Below, one piece after another: positions 49,319 through 61,423 of a stretch of DNA of 64,000 nucleotides. The translations under genes were made by a program, and so were the position numbers. The first letter of the stretch is position 1. Each line of letters begins with the position of its first letter. The DNA is from Batrachochytrium dendrobatidis JAM81 (Eukaryota; Chytridiomycota; Chytridiomycetes; Rhizophydiales): assembly GCF_000203795.2 (NCBI RefSeq), contig NW_006281099.1, positions 298,690 through 362,689 of the forward strand. The letters are read 5' to 3'. Under the pieces are notes generated by a model. That model was not told the origin of the DNA and did not search any database. It saw only the letters and a list, made by a program, of their open reading frames with translations.

Positions 49319-52300
49319 ATGCCTGCACTTTCCCAGCTGCCGTTAGACACGACAGAAACAGAAGCCGTCATTCCCATACCTGTCACGATACCCTCGTCCA
49401 TTTTGATAGCATCAACGGGCATCTCCCACAACAGTGCTTTATCAAACCCTGCCACTTCAGCCAGCACTCCATCTGCCACTATTATTAGTAGTATCAATCT
49501 GCGCGACCAGCAGCACACGGAGGATGAAGTGAGCACTGCTCAACCACCTTCAATGGCACGACAGACATGGTGTCATCAAGAAGCACAAGCCAGACCAAAT
49601 CCACATCAAGCCAACAATGATACTGATGGGCCTGTTGTATCTTGTAGTAATAGTGGTGGCCATGATAATAATATCGCATTGTGTGATCCAAATTGTTCTC
49701 CTGTCGGCTCACGCAGCACAGATCAGCCATTCTATTACTCTGCACAATCCATGAAGCCATCTTGCTCCACAGACGAAGCACGTCCAGGCTTTCCACACCC
49801 TTTGCAGCACATTGAGAGCAAAAGACAGCCACTAACAGAGCAAATTCACACACCACATAGTCATAATAATGCGTTGGGCAGAAACCGCTTATGCTCAGAC
49901 TCAAGCCAAGCCAGCTTATTCTTCACACCTGTTGAGTCGGCTCAAACCAAAGTCGCCAAGTTGACTGAAGAATCTCGTTGGTCACTTGGTCGCACAATGG
50001 CAAGCACAGCCACTGACGCGCTTGTGGCGCCAATCACTCATGCGTCGCGATCCCAAGCATTTATACGAGATTCATTATTCACCTCCACACCATCTGGCCA
50101 TTCATGCCCAATACCCTCAACCAAAGCACAAGGAAAGACAACAGAAGCATCAAAGGATGGCGAGGAGAAACTGTATCAGGGTTATGTGCATGAAATTCGA
50201 TTGGGGGCTGGATCGCGGATGGACCAAACTCCCACCATTGACCAAGTGACACCGTTGATTATGAGCCATGGCACATTCGACTCTAATTCTAATCAGCAGT
50301 TAAAAGGTACCCATATGTGTCAGGGTAAAAATACTCAATTTCAATACGGTTGCAATTATAACCTTGATCCAAACCATTCAAAGACTTGCAGCCCCTTGGA
50401 TAGCCACGCATTTTCGCAACATCCATCCCAGTCACCATCGCTGCAATATAGTGCTTATAGTAGATCTGAATCTACTATAAGCACTTCACTTCAATCTTTA
50501 GAAAAACATCGGGCTCCGACCATGTCCTCCTTACCAACAACACATTCAACTATCTATCCATCAGACTTACATCAATACCACCAGAAAGGTCACGAATCCG
50601 GACATATACCAGAGTCAGAAACAGATCAAAAGTTAAAGCCAGAGTCGATTCAATATAATGAACAGAAGCAATACCAGAAACCTCAACAGCCAATTTCTCG
50701 CCCACTTTCATTGGAATCTCGGCACCAGCAGTCATATCCAAGTTCCACTTCGCCATTCAATATACCATTTCAGAGTAGTCCACTTTCCACTCGCCCAGCA
50801 CGTAGATTGTCAGCATCACCACTATTGTACCCAACCCAACCTACTTTACATACATCGGTAGCACCATCATTGCCTACTGCAGCACATCTCATGCAAGGAC
50901 TTGGCTCTACGACATCCTCCTCGCGTCGTGGTGGAAAGGGTATTGTGCGGCCTTGGACTATTGACGAGGATCAGGCTCTTGTAGATGCCATCCGAAAACA
51001 TGGGACTCAATGGACTATGGTTGCATCCATCATCCCAAATAGTAAGCAACTTGTCATATTGACTATATATCCTTGGTTTCTAATCTTTTTGATTCCAACT
51101 CACCCGTCTTTTTAATATCAGGAAATCGTCGCCAATGCAAGGAGCACTGGGCACGAGTATTGTCCAAGCAAGTTCCACAATCAATGGTAGCATGCTTACC
51201 CAATACCACCTCAGCTATTTCTCAAGCCGCTACAGAATATACGTCTTCTTCAGGATCTACATGTGTCTCAATGTTACTGAATGATACCACTAGAACAGTA
51301 CTTGGACAGAATGCCATCACATCACGTAAACACAATTTAGATGACTTTTCAGGATACCCAACTTCTCATGGATCTCATGCTCGAACAGCATCTAGCATGG
51401 ACTCATCTGGTACGCCATCGTCCCATTATACCTTTGCCCATTCAAACCTACATTTTTTAAAACAGGATTCAGCGGCTACGCTTTCTAATCTGACTGAGCA
51501 AGATATGCCTCAATCGGGACAAAATACCAATCCTCCAAACTCATGGATTCAATTACACAAGAATTCATTCTCTTCCAATAGCTTACAGTCAAAAACTTTG
51601 AAGTCACCGGCCTTTTCTTCCACACAAAAGGATGGATATGCTTTGATGTCACCAAACCAAAATAATCGCATGCTTCGCCATAACTTAGTGGTGTCAGATA
51701 CAGGAGTATCCACGGACGATGGTATGGATATTGACATGGCAGGAGACGATTATTTTGGCACATTGGATCCAGGAAACGAAACCGAGGAGACTCTTGGCCA
51801 AACAGATGCATCAACACATTTTTTAAAATTAGGCGTATCTCAGCTTACTTCAAGAGTAGGTCTATGGTCTCACGATGAGGATTCCAAACTACTCAAGGCT
51901 TACGAGTTGTTTGGTCCCAGATGGGTAGTGATTTCAAAGCATATTGCTGGACGAAATCATCGACAGTGTGAGAAGCGGTTCCGTCGTATACGGAAAGCTG
52001 CGGCGGATGTTGCAGATATTCCGAATGGCACGCAAACCAGCTCTGTCGAGATAGATCATGCTTCGATGTATTCAACAATCCCGAAATACAAATCTCCTCC
52101 ATTTGATCAGAATTCTGATGTAATACAACAGGATAACCATGTTGCTTTACAATCACGGCGTAATTCACAAGAATCAGAGTCTTCGTGTCTTGTGTCGGCA
52201 CGCACCGCTAATTCATCAATACGTTTACCGTCACTTCGAACTATCATTCCGGCCAATATTCTTGACGCTTCTCCACATTTAGATACCTCTTCATCAACTG

Positions 52301-52425
52301 GAGAACCACCTAGTCAATATATCCGATACATCAGCTCAAATAGCTACCAATTGAATCCCGATCCAGTTGGACCAAGTGCGCCTCAATTTGACATTTCACA
52401 TACTCTTATGCATGAAAAACAATAG
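49319..52425 (+). CDS. Myb/SANT-domain transcription factor with two separated repeats
   Basis: Two exons (49319-51041 and 51122-52425) join in frame to 1008 residues. The first 540 residues are Ser/Thr/Gln/His/Pro-rich and probably disordered. Myb repeat 1 starts near residue 543 (RPWTIDEDQALVDAIRKHGT then QWTMVASIIPNRNRRQCKEH, WARVL); the intron falls inside its third helix. About 235 disordered residues later, repeat 2 reads GLWSHDEDSKLLKAYELFGP then RWVVISKHIAGRNHRQCEKR, FRRIRKAA (about residue 822). Both keep the spaced Trp residues and the RQC recognition-helix motif of c-Myb-type repeats, so DNA binding is likely. A low-complexity tail ends LMHEKQ at TAG. Start ATG 49319 is the first in frame. 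Target genes cannot be inferred. Confidence 0.85.
50450..50485. repeat. Perfect 16-bp inverted repeat in Myb coding sequence
   Basis: AGTGCTTATAGTAGAT and its exact reverse complement are separated by four bases (CTGA). The 36-bp palindrome lies within exon 1 of the Myb gene and codes for a Ser/Thr/Tyr-rich stretch. It would form a stable hairpin in mRNA or single-stranded DNA. Confidence 0.9.
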
Positions 52426-53008
52426 AGTTTGAGTCGTATTATTTTTGGATCATTCTAAATATGGATTTTTGTTTCCAATTTTTAAACTTTCCAGGTTTGT
52501 TTTGTTTTTATTCTTCCATTCTGGATTCTTTTATGTTCTGCTTCTATACCCATTTGTGCATTATTTAAGAGGTCAAGGATGGATGCATTGTTTAGTAGTT
52601 TCTGTAAACGTATGTCAGATCTAGATCTTTGCCTTTTGTTTCATGCCATCCTCGATCCACTTTGACCAATCTCAAACTAGTGTTGACTTTGATTGATCAA
52701 AATGCACTGACTAATGCATGTCAACTGTTTGTATATCTGCTGCTTGGTGTCAATTGCACTCTTTTACTTTCCCTTTTCTTTTATTATATCTAAATACCCA
52801 GTTCTTTTTTGAATACTATTTTGTTTTTTCAAACGGCATGTTTGGTTGTTAAAAATGATTTGAAGGGGAGCTCATCAGATGGGGTTGTGTAAAACTGTTG
52901 TGGCTAGAATGGCTAGCATTATCACTGGATACAGCAAATTTTGAGCTGAAATACAATATATATAATCATTTCAAATCAAGCCAACATTTTGCAACGCATT
53001 GGCCTGGT
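52426..53008. other. Convergent 3' intergenic region
   Basis: 583 bp between the stop codons of the Myb gene and the DUF84 phosphatase gene. T-rich downstream of the Myb stop, consistent with 3' UTR sequence. Nothing else recognised. Confidence 0.45.
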
Positions 53009-54013
53009 TTATTTATCCCATAGATAGGGCTCAGATACAAATGGTCCAAATGCAAAAATAACTCCAGATACATACATGTCATCTCTTTGAATTAGTCCGT
53101 TACTAATGAGTCCTATAACCCAACCAACATTCAGTCACAGTTGCCTTTTATCAATTCAAAATAGAGATGCTTGAGCTATAATGTCGTACTAAACATACCC
53201 ATGGCACCAGAATTCGATCGCACATCTTTTAAGCCTGAGAGTTCATCTATGACCTCTGCAAGCTCTTGACCAGTAAGAATCTTTGACATGATCTTTTTAG
53301 AAAGTTCAAAACGACCACTTGATGCTAAACCCATTTCCCCCTACATTAAATAATTTATAGTTATTAAGCTCTATTACCAATCTGTCAGACCTCAGTGTTT
53401 CATCAAGGTTTTTAGCGTGCCCATATGCTCGATTAAAAAGAATATGTATTCCAACAATTAAATCCAACAATCAGCATCAATGCAAAACAGAATACGTACT
53501 TTGTTACTCAGGACAGCTATCCATCCAGACTCAAACCATCGATCACCGATCTGGTGGATTCCTCCTTCAATCCCTAAAGCTGATTAAAATGAATTAGCTT
53601 TACAAAAGCGGTATTGGAATAAATTGCCAATACGACAGGAAATTGATTTTGGAATCAGAATAAAGTACTTTTAGGATGCCGACATGACTTTGCATTAGTG
53701 TGACTAGATAGTGGGCAACACTAGCCCAGCATCGAAACTCACCGTAGTCCGATTGAGGCCTAGCGCATAACGAAGCCTTTGCTCTGTTTTCAGCTCCTCG
53801 TATAGTTTCATTGTCTGATAGGGGTTGGGCAGCAACTCCGCTGGGCACAGATAAACCCTCGACAATAACTGAATGGGTAGAAAATATCTGTGAACAAGCG
53901 GTTCGAGCAGCTCGTAGCTTTGCAGCATTGGTTGAGCCAACTACAATATGCAGAACAGGCTGCTGCGTTTGTATTGGCTTCGGATGCAGAGTGTCGAGCT
54001 CTGAAGCTGACAT
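53009..54013 (-). CDS. Inosine/xanthosine triphosphatase, DUF84 family
   Basis: House-cleaning nucleotide phosphatase of the DUF84/YjjX type, which removes non-canonical ITP and XTP from the nucleotide pool. Starts MSASELDTLHPKPIQTQQPV at 54013, followed by the family opening LHIVVGSTNAAKLRAARTAC. VEGLSVPSGVAAQPLSDNET and IRGAENRAKASL come next, matching the VPSGVxxQPxxxxET...GAxNRA signature. Later exons give GIEGGIHQIGDRWFESGWIA, VLSNK, GEMGLASSGRFELS-like GLASSGRFELSKKIM, KILTGQELAEVIDELSGL, GAMGLISNGLIQRDDMYVSG and VIFAFGPFVSEPYLWDK, ending at TAA 53009-53011. Family features run the full length. Eukaryotic members are uncommon and usually single-copy. Confidence 0.88.
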
Positions 54014-54113
54014 GATTGAAAGTCCAAAACAATAGAAAAAATGGCCCTTTACTCTGGTTGTCTTGTATTTTGTTTAACCCAGCGCAGTGCGGTCGAGGGT
54101 TATTTGAAAGTTT

Positions 54114-54602
54114 ATTACTGCTGTCTTCACGTAAAATAGAATGTCAAGAATGCATAACAGTCAGTTTCACCAAGTGATTGGCGTCAGTTTACTGGACAGT
54201 ATTGTCCTCGAAACTCCTCGACAAAGTTGATTGGTATTTTCCCAGCGATCGGCATGAGAACAGTTGCATTCCTGAGATGTACAATCGGTTTCTCAACGCG
54301 AATGTAATCTGATATTTCTGGAATACAAATACGAGCTTGTAGGGGTTGAAAACAATCATACCCAATCATTGGATTGCAATGGATGAGTCTGGAGATTGTA
54401 GTGTATGACTATACCAAAAATGAGAAAGGGATTAGTTTGGTTCAAAGCAATAATCTGAGCATCATATGATGAACATTGTGCTTTGAAGAAGTGAAGCGAT
54501 GCAGTCAATCTCTGGTAGGAAAATGGAGCATATCTTTTATTGTTTTAGAGCAAGAGGCAGTGACTATGACACAGAATTCTATTTTACGTGAGTACGGCGA
54601 TG
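54114..54602 (-). mobile_element. MITE-like element, copy 9
   Basis: A 489-bp element about 100 bp upstream of the DUF84 gene, within its promoter side. Left end CTGCTGTCTTCACGTAAAAT; right end TCTATTTTACGTGAGTACGG. Its core is in the same orientation as copy 11 (CATTGGATTGCAATGGATGA, GACTATACCAAAAATGAGAA), so it is inverted relative to most copies. Confidence 0.75.
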
Positions 54603-55333
54603 AATATGACACTAATCAGATGATGTTTATTCAACAGGTATGCCAATAACATTGCTCAGGTCTATTCTCGGTTACCAACACCAAAAAAATGTGTCGAGTA
54701 GTCAGTACCAAGCAATGGGAAGTTTGAAATACAAACCAAGCATTTCTGTATCTGCACTGTGGTTTAAAATCAACCCATGACAATGCCCAATAAAAATCAA
54801 CAAGCTCAATAGTATCAAAGGAAATCCACGCATCGAACTACTGCCACACGTCCTTATTGAGCTGCTGAGTTTGAAAGAAAATAGCTTTCATGTGAAAGAC
54901 GTTTTAAAAAGCAAAGCACTGATGTGAATACATGCTGCTATGGTAGATTCATATGGGATTTTAGTATAGTTTTGATTCAGTATTGCGTATCACATTGATA
55001 GATTCAGTTGTTCGAGTTTGGTAGCACTGCCAAGATGGTCTATCGAAATGGTCGAGTAAATAGACAAACTTGATATACATTCATTATACATAAACCAAGG
55101 TAGACAGTGCATGTCCAAGCCCAAGATTCTACAATCCATGGTTACAGCTTGCATGTTTGAATATTTTCCACATTCATCCACCCTAAATCAAAAGGTTAAA
55201 AGTCGCAACCGTGATCAGACTCCGATTCCCACTACATCTATTCTACTAATTTGACTAGTAGAAACAGCTAATCTGTCTTTATTTTAAATATAACCTTTTA
55301 ATAACACTCGATCCTTTTCTTACAAAGTATTCC
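54603..55333. other. Upstream region of the ammonium transporter
   Basis: 731 bp between MITE copy 9 and the ammonium transporter start. Should hold the transporter promoter. A single GATAG occurs near 54996-55002; no cluster of GATA-type sites is evident. Small frames have no similarity. Confidence 0.35.
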
Positions 55334-56989
55334 ATGTCAGTTATGGTTTCTGATCCTGGCACTTCATCCATCGGGTTTGTCATTGCCTGCACTGGACTAG
55401 TGTTTATCATGATTCCTGGTGTTGGGCTATTTTATTCTGGCTTGGCTCGCTCCAAAAATGCTCTCTCTCTTATCATGCTGAGCATGCTATCCATGTCTGT
55501 TGTAACGATTCAGGTAAGACTCTAAAGCAGATGACTAAATAAAAGTGGATATCTCGTATCCAATAATGCCGACGGTAGCATATCAGATGACCTCTGTTCG
55601 TGCAAGGACAGAGTAGACCACATGCCATATTTGGTGTTTCCACTGTCAATCTATCGGCATTTTTGGATATGCAGTCAGTTGATAAGATTTGCTGCTAACA
55701 TCTTTATTGGCTGAAATACAATAATCTAATGCTCGTTGGAATACACTTGATAGTGGGTACTGTTTGGATTTTCGCTCGCCTTTTCAGATACTGGATCTGC
55801 CATTATTGGCAACTTCGCCATGGGAGGACTTAATTCGGTGGGAATGGATCCAATCCCTGTTGTTGCTACGTTTATTCCAGGAATCCTTTTTGCCGTATAC
55901 CAGATGCAGTTTGCTACAATCACTGTTGCCCTAGTGTATGGATCAGTTGTTGAGCGTATTCGTTTAGTTCCTGCTTTGGTGTTTGCGTTTGTGTGGACTA
56001 CCGTTGTTTATGATCCCATTGCTTACTGGTCCTGGGCCAATCGCGGATGGGTTCGTAACATGGGTTGTCTGTCTACCACTGCCCTAAATCAGACCCCGTG
56101 TGGTATTGGATCGCTGGACTTTGCTGGTGGTGGTCCCGTCCACGTGGCTTCGGGATTCGCCGGTCTCGCTTACTGTCTGGTTGTTGGCAAGCGAAGGAGC
56201 ATTGGTCCTGGCTCCGAAAAAGTAGAGTTTCTTCCTCACAACATCACCAACGTATTCATTGGTGCTGCGCTACTTTGGTTTGGCTGGTTTGGGTTCAATG
56301 GTGGGTCTGCACTTGCTGCAACCCCTCGTGCTGCAATGGCTGTGACTGTTACCACCATTTCTGCTGCAACAGGCTCACTTGCTTGGACTATCATGGCGTG
56401 TCTTAACCACAATCGTTTATCCGGTATTGGGTTTTGCTCCGGCGCCATTGCTGGATTGGTTGCTATTACTCCTTCCGCAGGCTATGTCGCTCCTTGGGCT
56501 GCTTTAATTATTGGATTCCTCTCTGGCGTTTCCTGCTACTACGCAACGCGCATCAAGGATGCATTTGGGTTTGACGACTCTCTGGATGCGTGGGGAGTAC
56601 ATGGAGTCGGTGGTATACTTGGTAGCCTTCTTACTGGTGTGTTTGCTCAAAAGAAAATAGCTGCGCTTGATGGGGCCAGTATTGATGGCGGATGGATTGA
56701 TGGAAACTGGATTCAAATGGGCTACCAGATTTCGGGTACTGTTTCGATCGCTGTCTGGTCTTTTGTTGGTTCTCTGTTGATTCTTCTCGTGATTGATGTG
56801 ATTCCCGGTCTTTCACTACGTCCTACTCCCGAGGATGAAGATGCCGGTGCTGACTACTCTGAAATGGGCGAAACGTGTCACAGCAATGAGTCGACTCGAA
56901 TAATCAATGGAACAAATCCGTCTCTGAGTGATGTGTCGGCCAATCGATCTAGTACACACACTCTTCGAGTGGGTACAGAAGTATTTTAA
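55334..56989 (+). CDS. Ammonium transporter (Amt/Mep family)
   Basis: Eleven-helix ammonium channel/transporter. Exon 1 (55334-55513) encodes MSVMVSDPGTSSIGFVIACT and LVFIMIPGVGLFYSGLARSK. A 240-bp intron (55514-55753) is followed by WVLFGFSLAFSDTGSAIIGN. Total 471 residues. Family residues are present: the twin pore histidines are near residues 190 (FAGGGPVHVASGFAGLAY) and 343 (DAWGVHGVGGILGSLLTGVF), with the motif LLWFGWFGFNGGSALAATPR between them. The C-terminal cytosolic tail (from about residue 420) has the acidic PEDEDAGADYSEMGE segment and a Ser-rich end, TEVF. Intact and probably functional in nitrogen uptake, possibly with a sensor role like fungal Mep2. Confidence 0.96.
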
Positions 56990-57584
56990 GTTTGGCTGTG
57001 ACATTAGGATGTTTAAAGACTTATCAACTTTTCCAACTTTGAAACCATACTGTCCAGAACCAAGTGCTTTTTAAAATAGGTTGCACTTTTTATGCTCAAG
57101 ATTTACATCAAATAAACTTTTTACAGTTCTTGAGATTAAATGTAGTTTTTGTTCAAACGCCAAATAGCTGGACAATAGTAAAAACAAGCTGCTTGAATTT
57201 AGAGCTTGCAGAAACAGTGGTTGAAAATACAACATTGGCTGGATCCAGCAGAATACTCGGCGACTTGAATCAAAAAAACACTGACAATTCCATGCAACTG
57301 GGATATCTTTTAATGGCATAGTTATCGGTGTTTAAAAAATGCTATTTGATAAAAACAAGATCAAGGGACTGGGTAATTCAAACACCGACTCGTCTTGTTC
57401 ATTACCAGCATCTGTAATAAATACAGGCTAGTTCTAATCACGGTTTTGGCAACTTTGAAATGACTGAATCATGGCTTATCATTTTATCACTGTTACAATT
57501 GAAATAAATCATACTTTTTAGCTAGGTTTAATCCCACCACACCAATATGGAAAATATTGACGAGCATATTTGAAATAAGTGTTA
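56990..57584. other. Convergent 3' intergenic region
   Basis: 595 bp between the ammonium transporter and the Nudix-like gene, tail to tail. Short overlapping frames at 57064-57321 on both strands have no similarity. Nothing recognised. Confidence 0.45.
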
Positions 57585-58760
57585 TTAAATATATTCGTTT
57601 TTTCTTAACCAGTCAGTAGCCATGAGTGCAGTCTGGACTGATGGAAGCATCACAAGCCCTTGAAGAATATATGTGTGCAATGTATCCAGTGAAATATCCA
57701 ACGGTTCAATGTATTCTACAATCACCAGCATACAACGTTAAATTTGGATCGTGATATGGACATGACCACTGCAAATCTACACGAATGCGTTCAAAATAGT
57801 GTTGAAATACATAAGCAGCGTATAGATGATAAACTCGTACCTTCAGTATCACAAGAAAGTGGAGCTATATCATCCTCTGGATCAATCACAAGAAATGGAA
57901 CGAATTTGTTGCGACTCCACTTGAGTTCAGGAATGCCGTCGTGATCGGGTGGAATCAGTCGAATCCATTTACCACCTCTCAGTTTGGCTTCTTCAGACAA
58001 TTCTGACTCTGCAGTGTCTTGAATGCTGCTCCATAATAAAGCATCAAGAATAAATTGAAATGAGTTGAAACAGTCGACTTTCTACACTTTAGATGTTTAG
58101 CCTACTTTTTATGTTTCTTGGCATCAAATCCACCAGCAGCAAAAGTATATGCCATGACGTTTGGACCCTGTGCATATTCTACCAGCAAACGGACAGTTTT
58201 CTAGACCATCATGATTACCGTGGTTAACGCTCCAAATCAACGACGGAAATACTAGATCTAGTACTGGTTTCAAAACATTACCTTTTTAGAATTGTAGGGA
58301 AATACTGTTGCGAAAGCAGGAGCTTGAGTGCCGTGCCCAGCAACATCCCTACAAGATGATTGTAATGCAATATTGGACAAGAAATGAGATTTGCTAATGC
58401 GAGATACTGTTCAGATTGAGCTTGAACTTACCAATCAATCACACGGCCATCTGGAGACTGAACCTGACGACTCCATACTGTAAGAAAGCGCTTATACGTT
58501 TGCTGTTCAGAAACAATAGGCTGCTGTTTTCTGCTCTGAGCCAATTCATTCATCTGCTTGTCCAACATACTCTGAGCCCAACAGTTATCAGAGCTACTGG
58601 GATGAGTATTGTGTAAAACGGAGCCAATTTTATATTGGTTATTAGCTTTGGTGGTAAAGTGGTTTTGAAGGCATGCGAATACTATTCGAGTGGATGGAAT
58701 ACAACTTGGGCTGTTGCCAGCACTCAGTTCTAACAACGCAGAAACTCGACTAAAATGCAT
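57585..58760 (-). CDS. Nudix-like protein with altered Nudix box
   Basis: Starts MHFSRVSALLELSAGNSPSC at 58760; the Ser/Arg-rich, acid-free first 45 residues look like a mitochondrial targeting sequence. Then YKRFLTVWSRQVQSPDGRVI, DWDVAGHGTQAPAFATVFPY and VRLLVEYAQGPNVMAYTFAA precede the Nudix position, GGFDAKKHKSIQDTAESELS followed by EEAKLRGGKW. The consensus GX5EX7REUXEEXGU is only partly met: the first Glu is Lys, the Arg of REU is Ser and the later Gly is Lys, while the core ELSEE is kept. LIPPDHDGIPELKWSRNKFV, PFLVIDPEDD and EYIEPLDISLDTLHTYILQG then VMLPSVQTALMATDWLRK follow. These surrounding blocks resemble eukaryotic ADP-sugar diphosphatases. Activity is uncertain; stop TAA at 57585-57587. 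Confidence 0.7.
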
Positions 58761-58801
58761 TGTATCTATATCTACTCAAGACTAGATATTCAAACCCTTG
58801 A

Positions 58802-58992
58802 TATTGCCATGTTCACGTAAAATGGAGCATTAAAGCGATAAACAGCCAGTCTCATATGATGGAAGTTGTGTTTATTGAAGAATTGGGAATCTCGATCTGT
58901 ACCAAGAATGCCCAACAGATATCCAGTCGTTGTTTATTCCTGAGCAATGACATGATGAATACAAGTTCCGTTTTACGTGAATACGACTTTAG
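58802..58992. mobile_element. MITE-like element, copy 10 (short)
   Basis: A 191-bp element with good ends: CCATGTTCACGTAAAATGGA on the left and GTTCCGTTTTACGTGAATAC then GACTTTAG on the right. The interior is almost entirely deleted. It lies between the Nudix-like gene start (58760) and the 3' end of the RhoGAP gene, and overlaps the last six codons of the latter. Confidence 0.75.
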
Positions 58993-61423
58993 ATTCAAGT
59001 GCTTGCCCATGATCCGACTCTAATGGTGATGCAGGAAGAGGCTGGGAAGTCGTATCTGTTGAAAGTGAATGACCCGAACTCACAAAATCACAAGTGCTCT
59101 GTCCTACAATCAGTGGCTCTTCCAAGGTCAGATCTAACAACTGTGCTGAAATCGGTGCATCCGGTAATGCTCTTGCGCTGGACATGGATGTTGCAATAGA
59201 ACTACTTCGCCTTAATTCTTGGACGTAGTCTCCAAAAATCTCTTCGTATGACTCGATACATGTCTTGACAATCGTCCCGATGCCTGCACCTTGGACGCCA
59301 ATGGCACACATTCCAACATCAAGTACTGGATTATCGCTGTGCACAAAATTGGGCGACCATACAATCGTTAGATTACGTGATGTCATGAGATTGGTTTCGC
59401 TGTGCATGTACACGGCATTGAGGAGATCAAAGAGCTGGCAAAGAATGAGTTGCGTGGGTATCGTTAGACATGGGAGAAACTTTGTTCGGATAAAGTCTAT
59501 CTTGTTGTTTGCTCCTATATATTTCAATGTATACAGCCAATATACATGTTAGAGACATCACGATTGATGTAAATACACGCCAACAGTAGTGACAATCATG
59601 AGACTGAATCAACTTTTGGTACATACGTTCAACCTCACGGACTGTTGGATATAATGACATGTGAACCAATGGTAATGGCAATTCTCGAAACCACAATTTA
59701 AGTAGACTGCACACAGTATGAATGCCACCTAGCTCATCAAAATCCACTGGAAGCCCTTCGTTATATAGGTTTTTGGCTTTGTGCAATGCAGTGAGCGCGG
59801 CAGATTTTCGAAACAATCCCTCAACATCCATACCTGTGCACAACCAATAAATGCATTAGATAATCTGAAGCCATATAATGTAGAATGGGCTCATTGAACT
59901 CGATCATTCATATAGCAAACATACCATTCTTCTTGATATAAGTCACACAATCAAGAAATATAGATGGACATCCTTTTGAGCCATCAACACCCATTAGAAC
60001 ATCCAAGCCCACTTCAAACACCTTTGTGCGGATTTGGCGTGTGGGTCTCCGTGAAAAGGATAAAAACCCAAATGCCTCTTGCTTTTGATTGTATCTAAAA
60101 GTACAACAGTGCATTAAAACTCGAATGATTTAGAAATCAATCTCAATATTACAAGACTCAATATATGATGGGTTTATACGCAACTCTTGAACCGCAGCAG
60201 GCATTTCGAGTTTTTGCATTGGAACTAAAGTTTCTAGTCGTGCAAGACTATCGACCCATACAAGCTTACTAGCAAACTTTGGACTAGAGTCAAATCATAC
60301 AATTCAAAATTAGCCTATATTCTTTAGTTTAGACATGAGATTTAAAGTGATTTTTAAACATTGGCACAACCCAGCTCAACTGGCAGCCTAATAAACAGAT
60401 CAAACATGGTATCAACGCAACACACCTAACAATCATTCCCATGGTTTGCAGCAAAAATTTGGGCCACATGGATGGATGAACCACATAAAGAGCTTTGAGG
60501 TTTTTGCGAATACTTGTGATCCAAACATTTAGAATCATTGTTAGAATGAGTTTGTAACATCAGTGTGGTTTTGAAACTGATCTAATCTCATTGACCTCTT
60601 ACTTTCTGCTAAGTTTTGAATAAGCCTGAAGAGTCCAGCTCCAAGTTGGATAGTATGTGGCTCCGCCCGCAAAAAGAACTAGAGAATACTCATTGACAGA
60701 CAGCGCTTCTAGCCGCTCCAGTAGCAATCTAGTCAAAAACTTTGATAATCAGCTTGACTGAGCAGACACTCCATCAACAACATGATCTGAGCAAAGCTTA
60801 CAAGAGTAGTATATCATAGTTGACGGATTGCGGAGATGGTAAATGACAGCAATAAAAGGCATACATGCTTCGCCCGTTATTGTCTGTGCCTAGTTATAAA
60901 ATAGCATATAGTAGTTTGATTCAATATGTCTGCTCCCAAATACAACATCAAGATGATCGGTAGTGAATAAGCCAATATATGGCTAGTAAGCATTTAGAAT
61001 GTGTTTTTCCCACTCTTGCCAAATGAGCACAAGGGCTAGTTTGTGAATGGCAGACTGAAGGTGCTCAAGTTTGTCAGCTGTGGCTTTGCATACAAGGACA
61101 CATCCATGTAGAGCGTGAAGAAGCGGCTTTCAAGCTTATTCAATGTCAATTGGTGAGCCATTCCGACATGCATGCTGGAAAAGCAGCGGTTCTTCAATGC
61201 ACATTTTCATCCGAATACAAAAGTACGTTTGTGGAAAAGTGACGGAAACACAAGACATGGATTACAGACTGAACACACCTGCACTCCTGAGCAGACTGTC
61301 AGAAAGGGCAGAGCGAATATCTTCGTCAGTCATTTGTTCACCAATATCAATGCAGCAAGGGTTTTTAGCAAGAGATTGTTTGAGCAGACTCGTAGGAGAT
61401 ACTGGAGAGAGATGCAACTGCAT
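58973..61423 (-). CDS. Rho GTPase-activating protein with Sec14/BCH domain (ARHGAP1-like)
   Basis: BCH(Sec14)-RhoGAP protein like animal ARHGAP1/p50RhoGAP, which turns off Rho-family GTPases. Likely start MQLHLSPVSPTSLLKQSLAK at 61423. Small exons give PLLHALHGCVLVCKATADKL and the Sec14/BCH part: LERLEALSVNEYSLVLFAGG, ATYYPTWSWTLQAYSKLSR, ITSIRKNLKALYVVHPSMWP and SPKFASKLVWVDSLARLETL. The RhoGAP domain follows: FEVGLDVLMGVDGSKGCPSI, MDVEGLFRKSAALTALHKAK (arginine finger in GLFRKSA), GGIHTVCSLLKLWFRELPLP and LTIVWSPNFVHSDNPVL (conserved Asn). The Ser-rich tail ends LESKVVFT; the last five residues and TAA (58973-58990) lie in a MITE terminal repeat. Confidence 0.88.

Noticed and set aside
49494..49904. 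136-codon minus-strand frame in the Myb region
   Set aside because: Antisense to the Myb exon, with low-complexity composition and no similarity.
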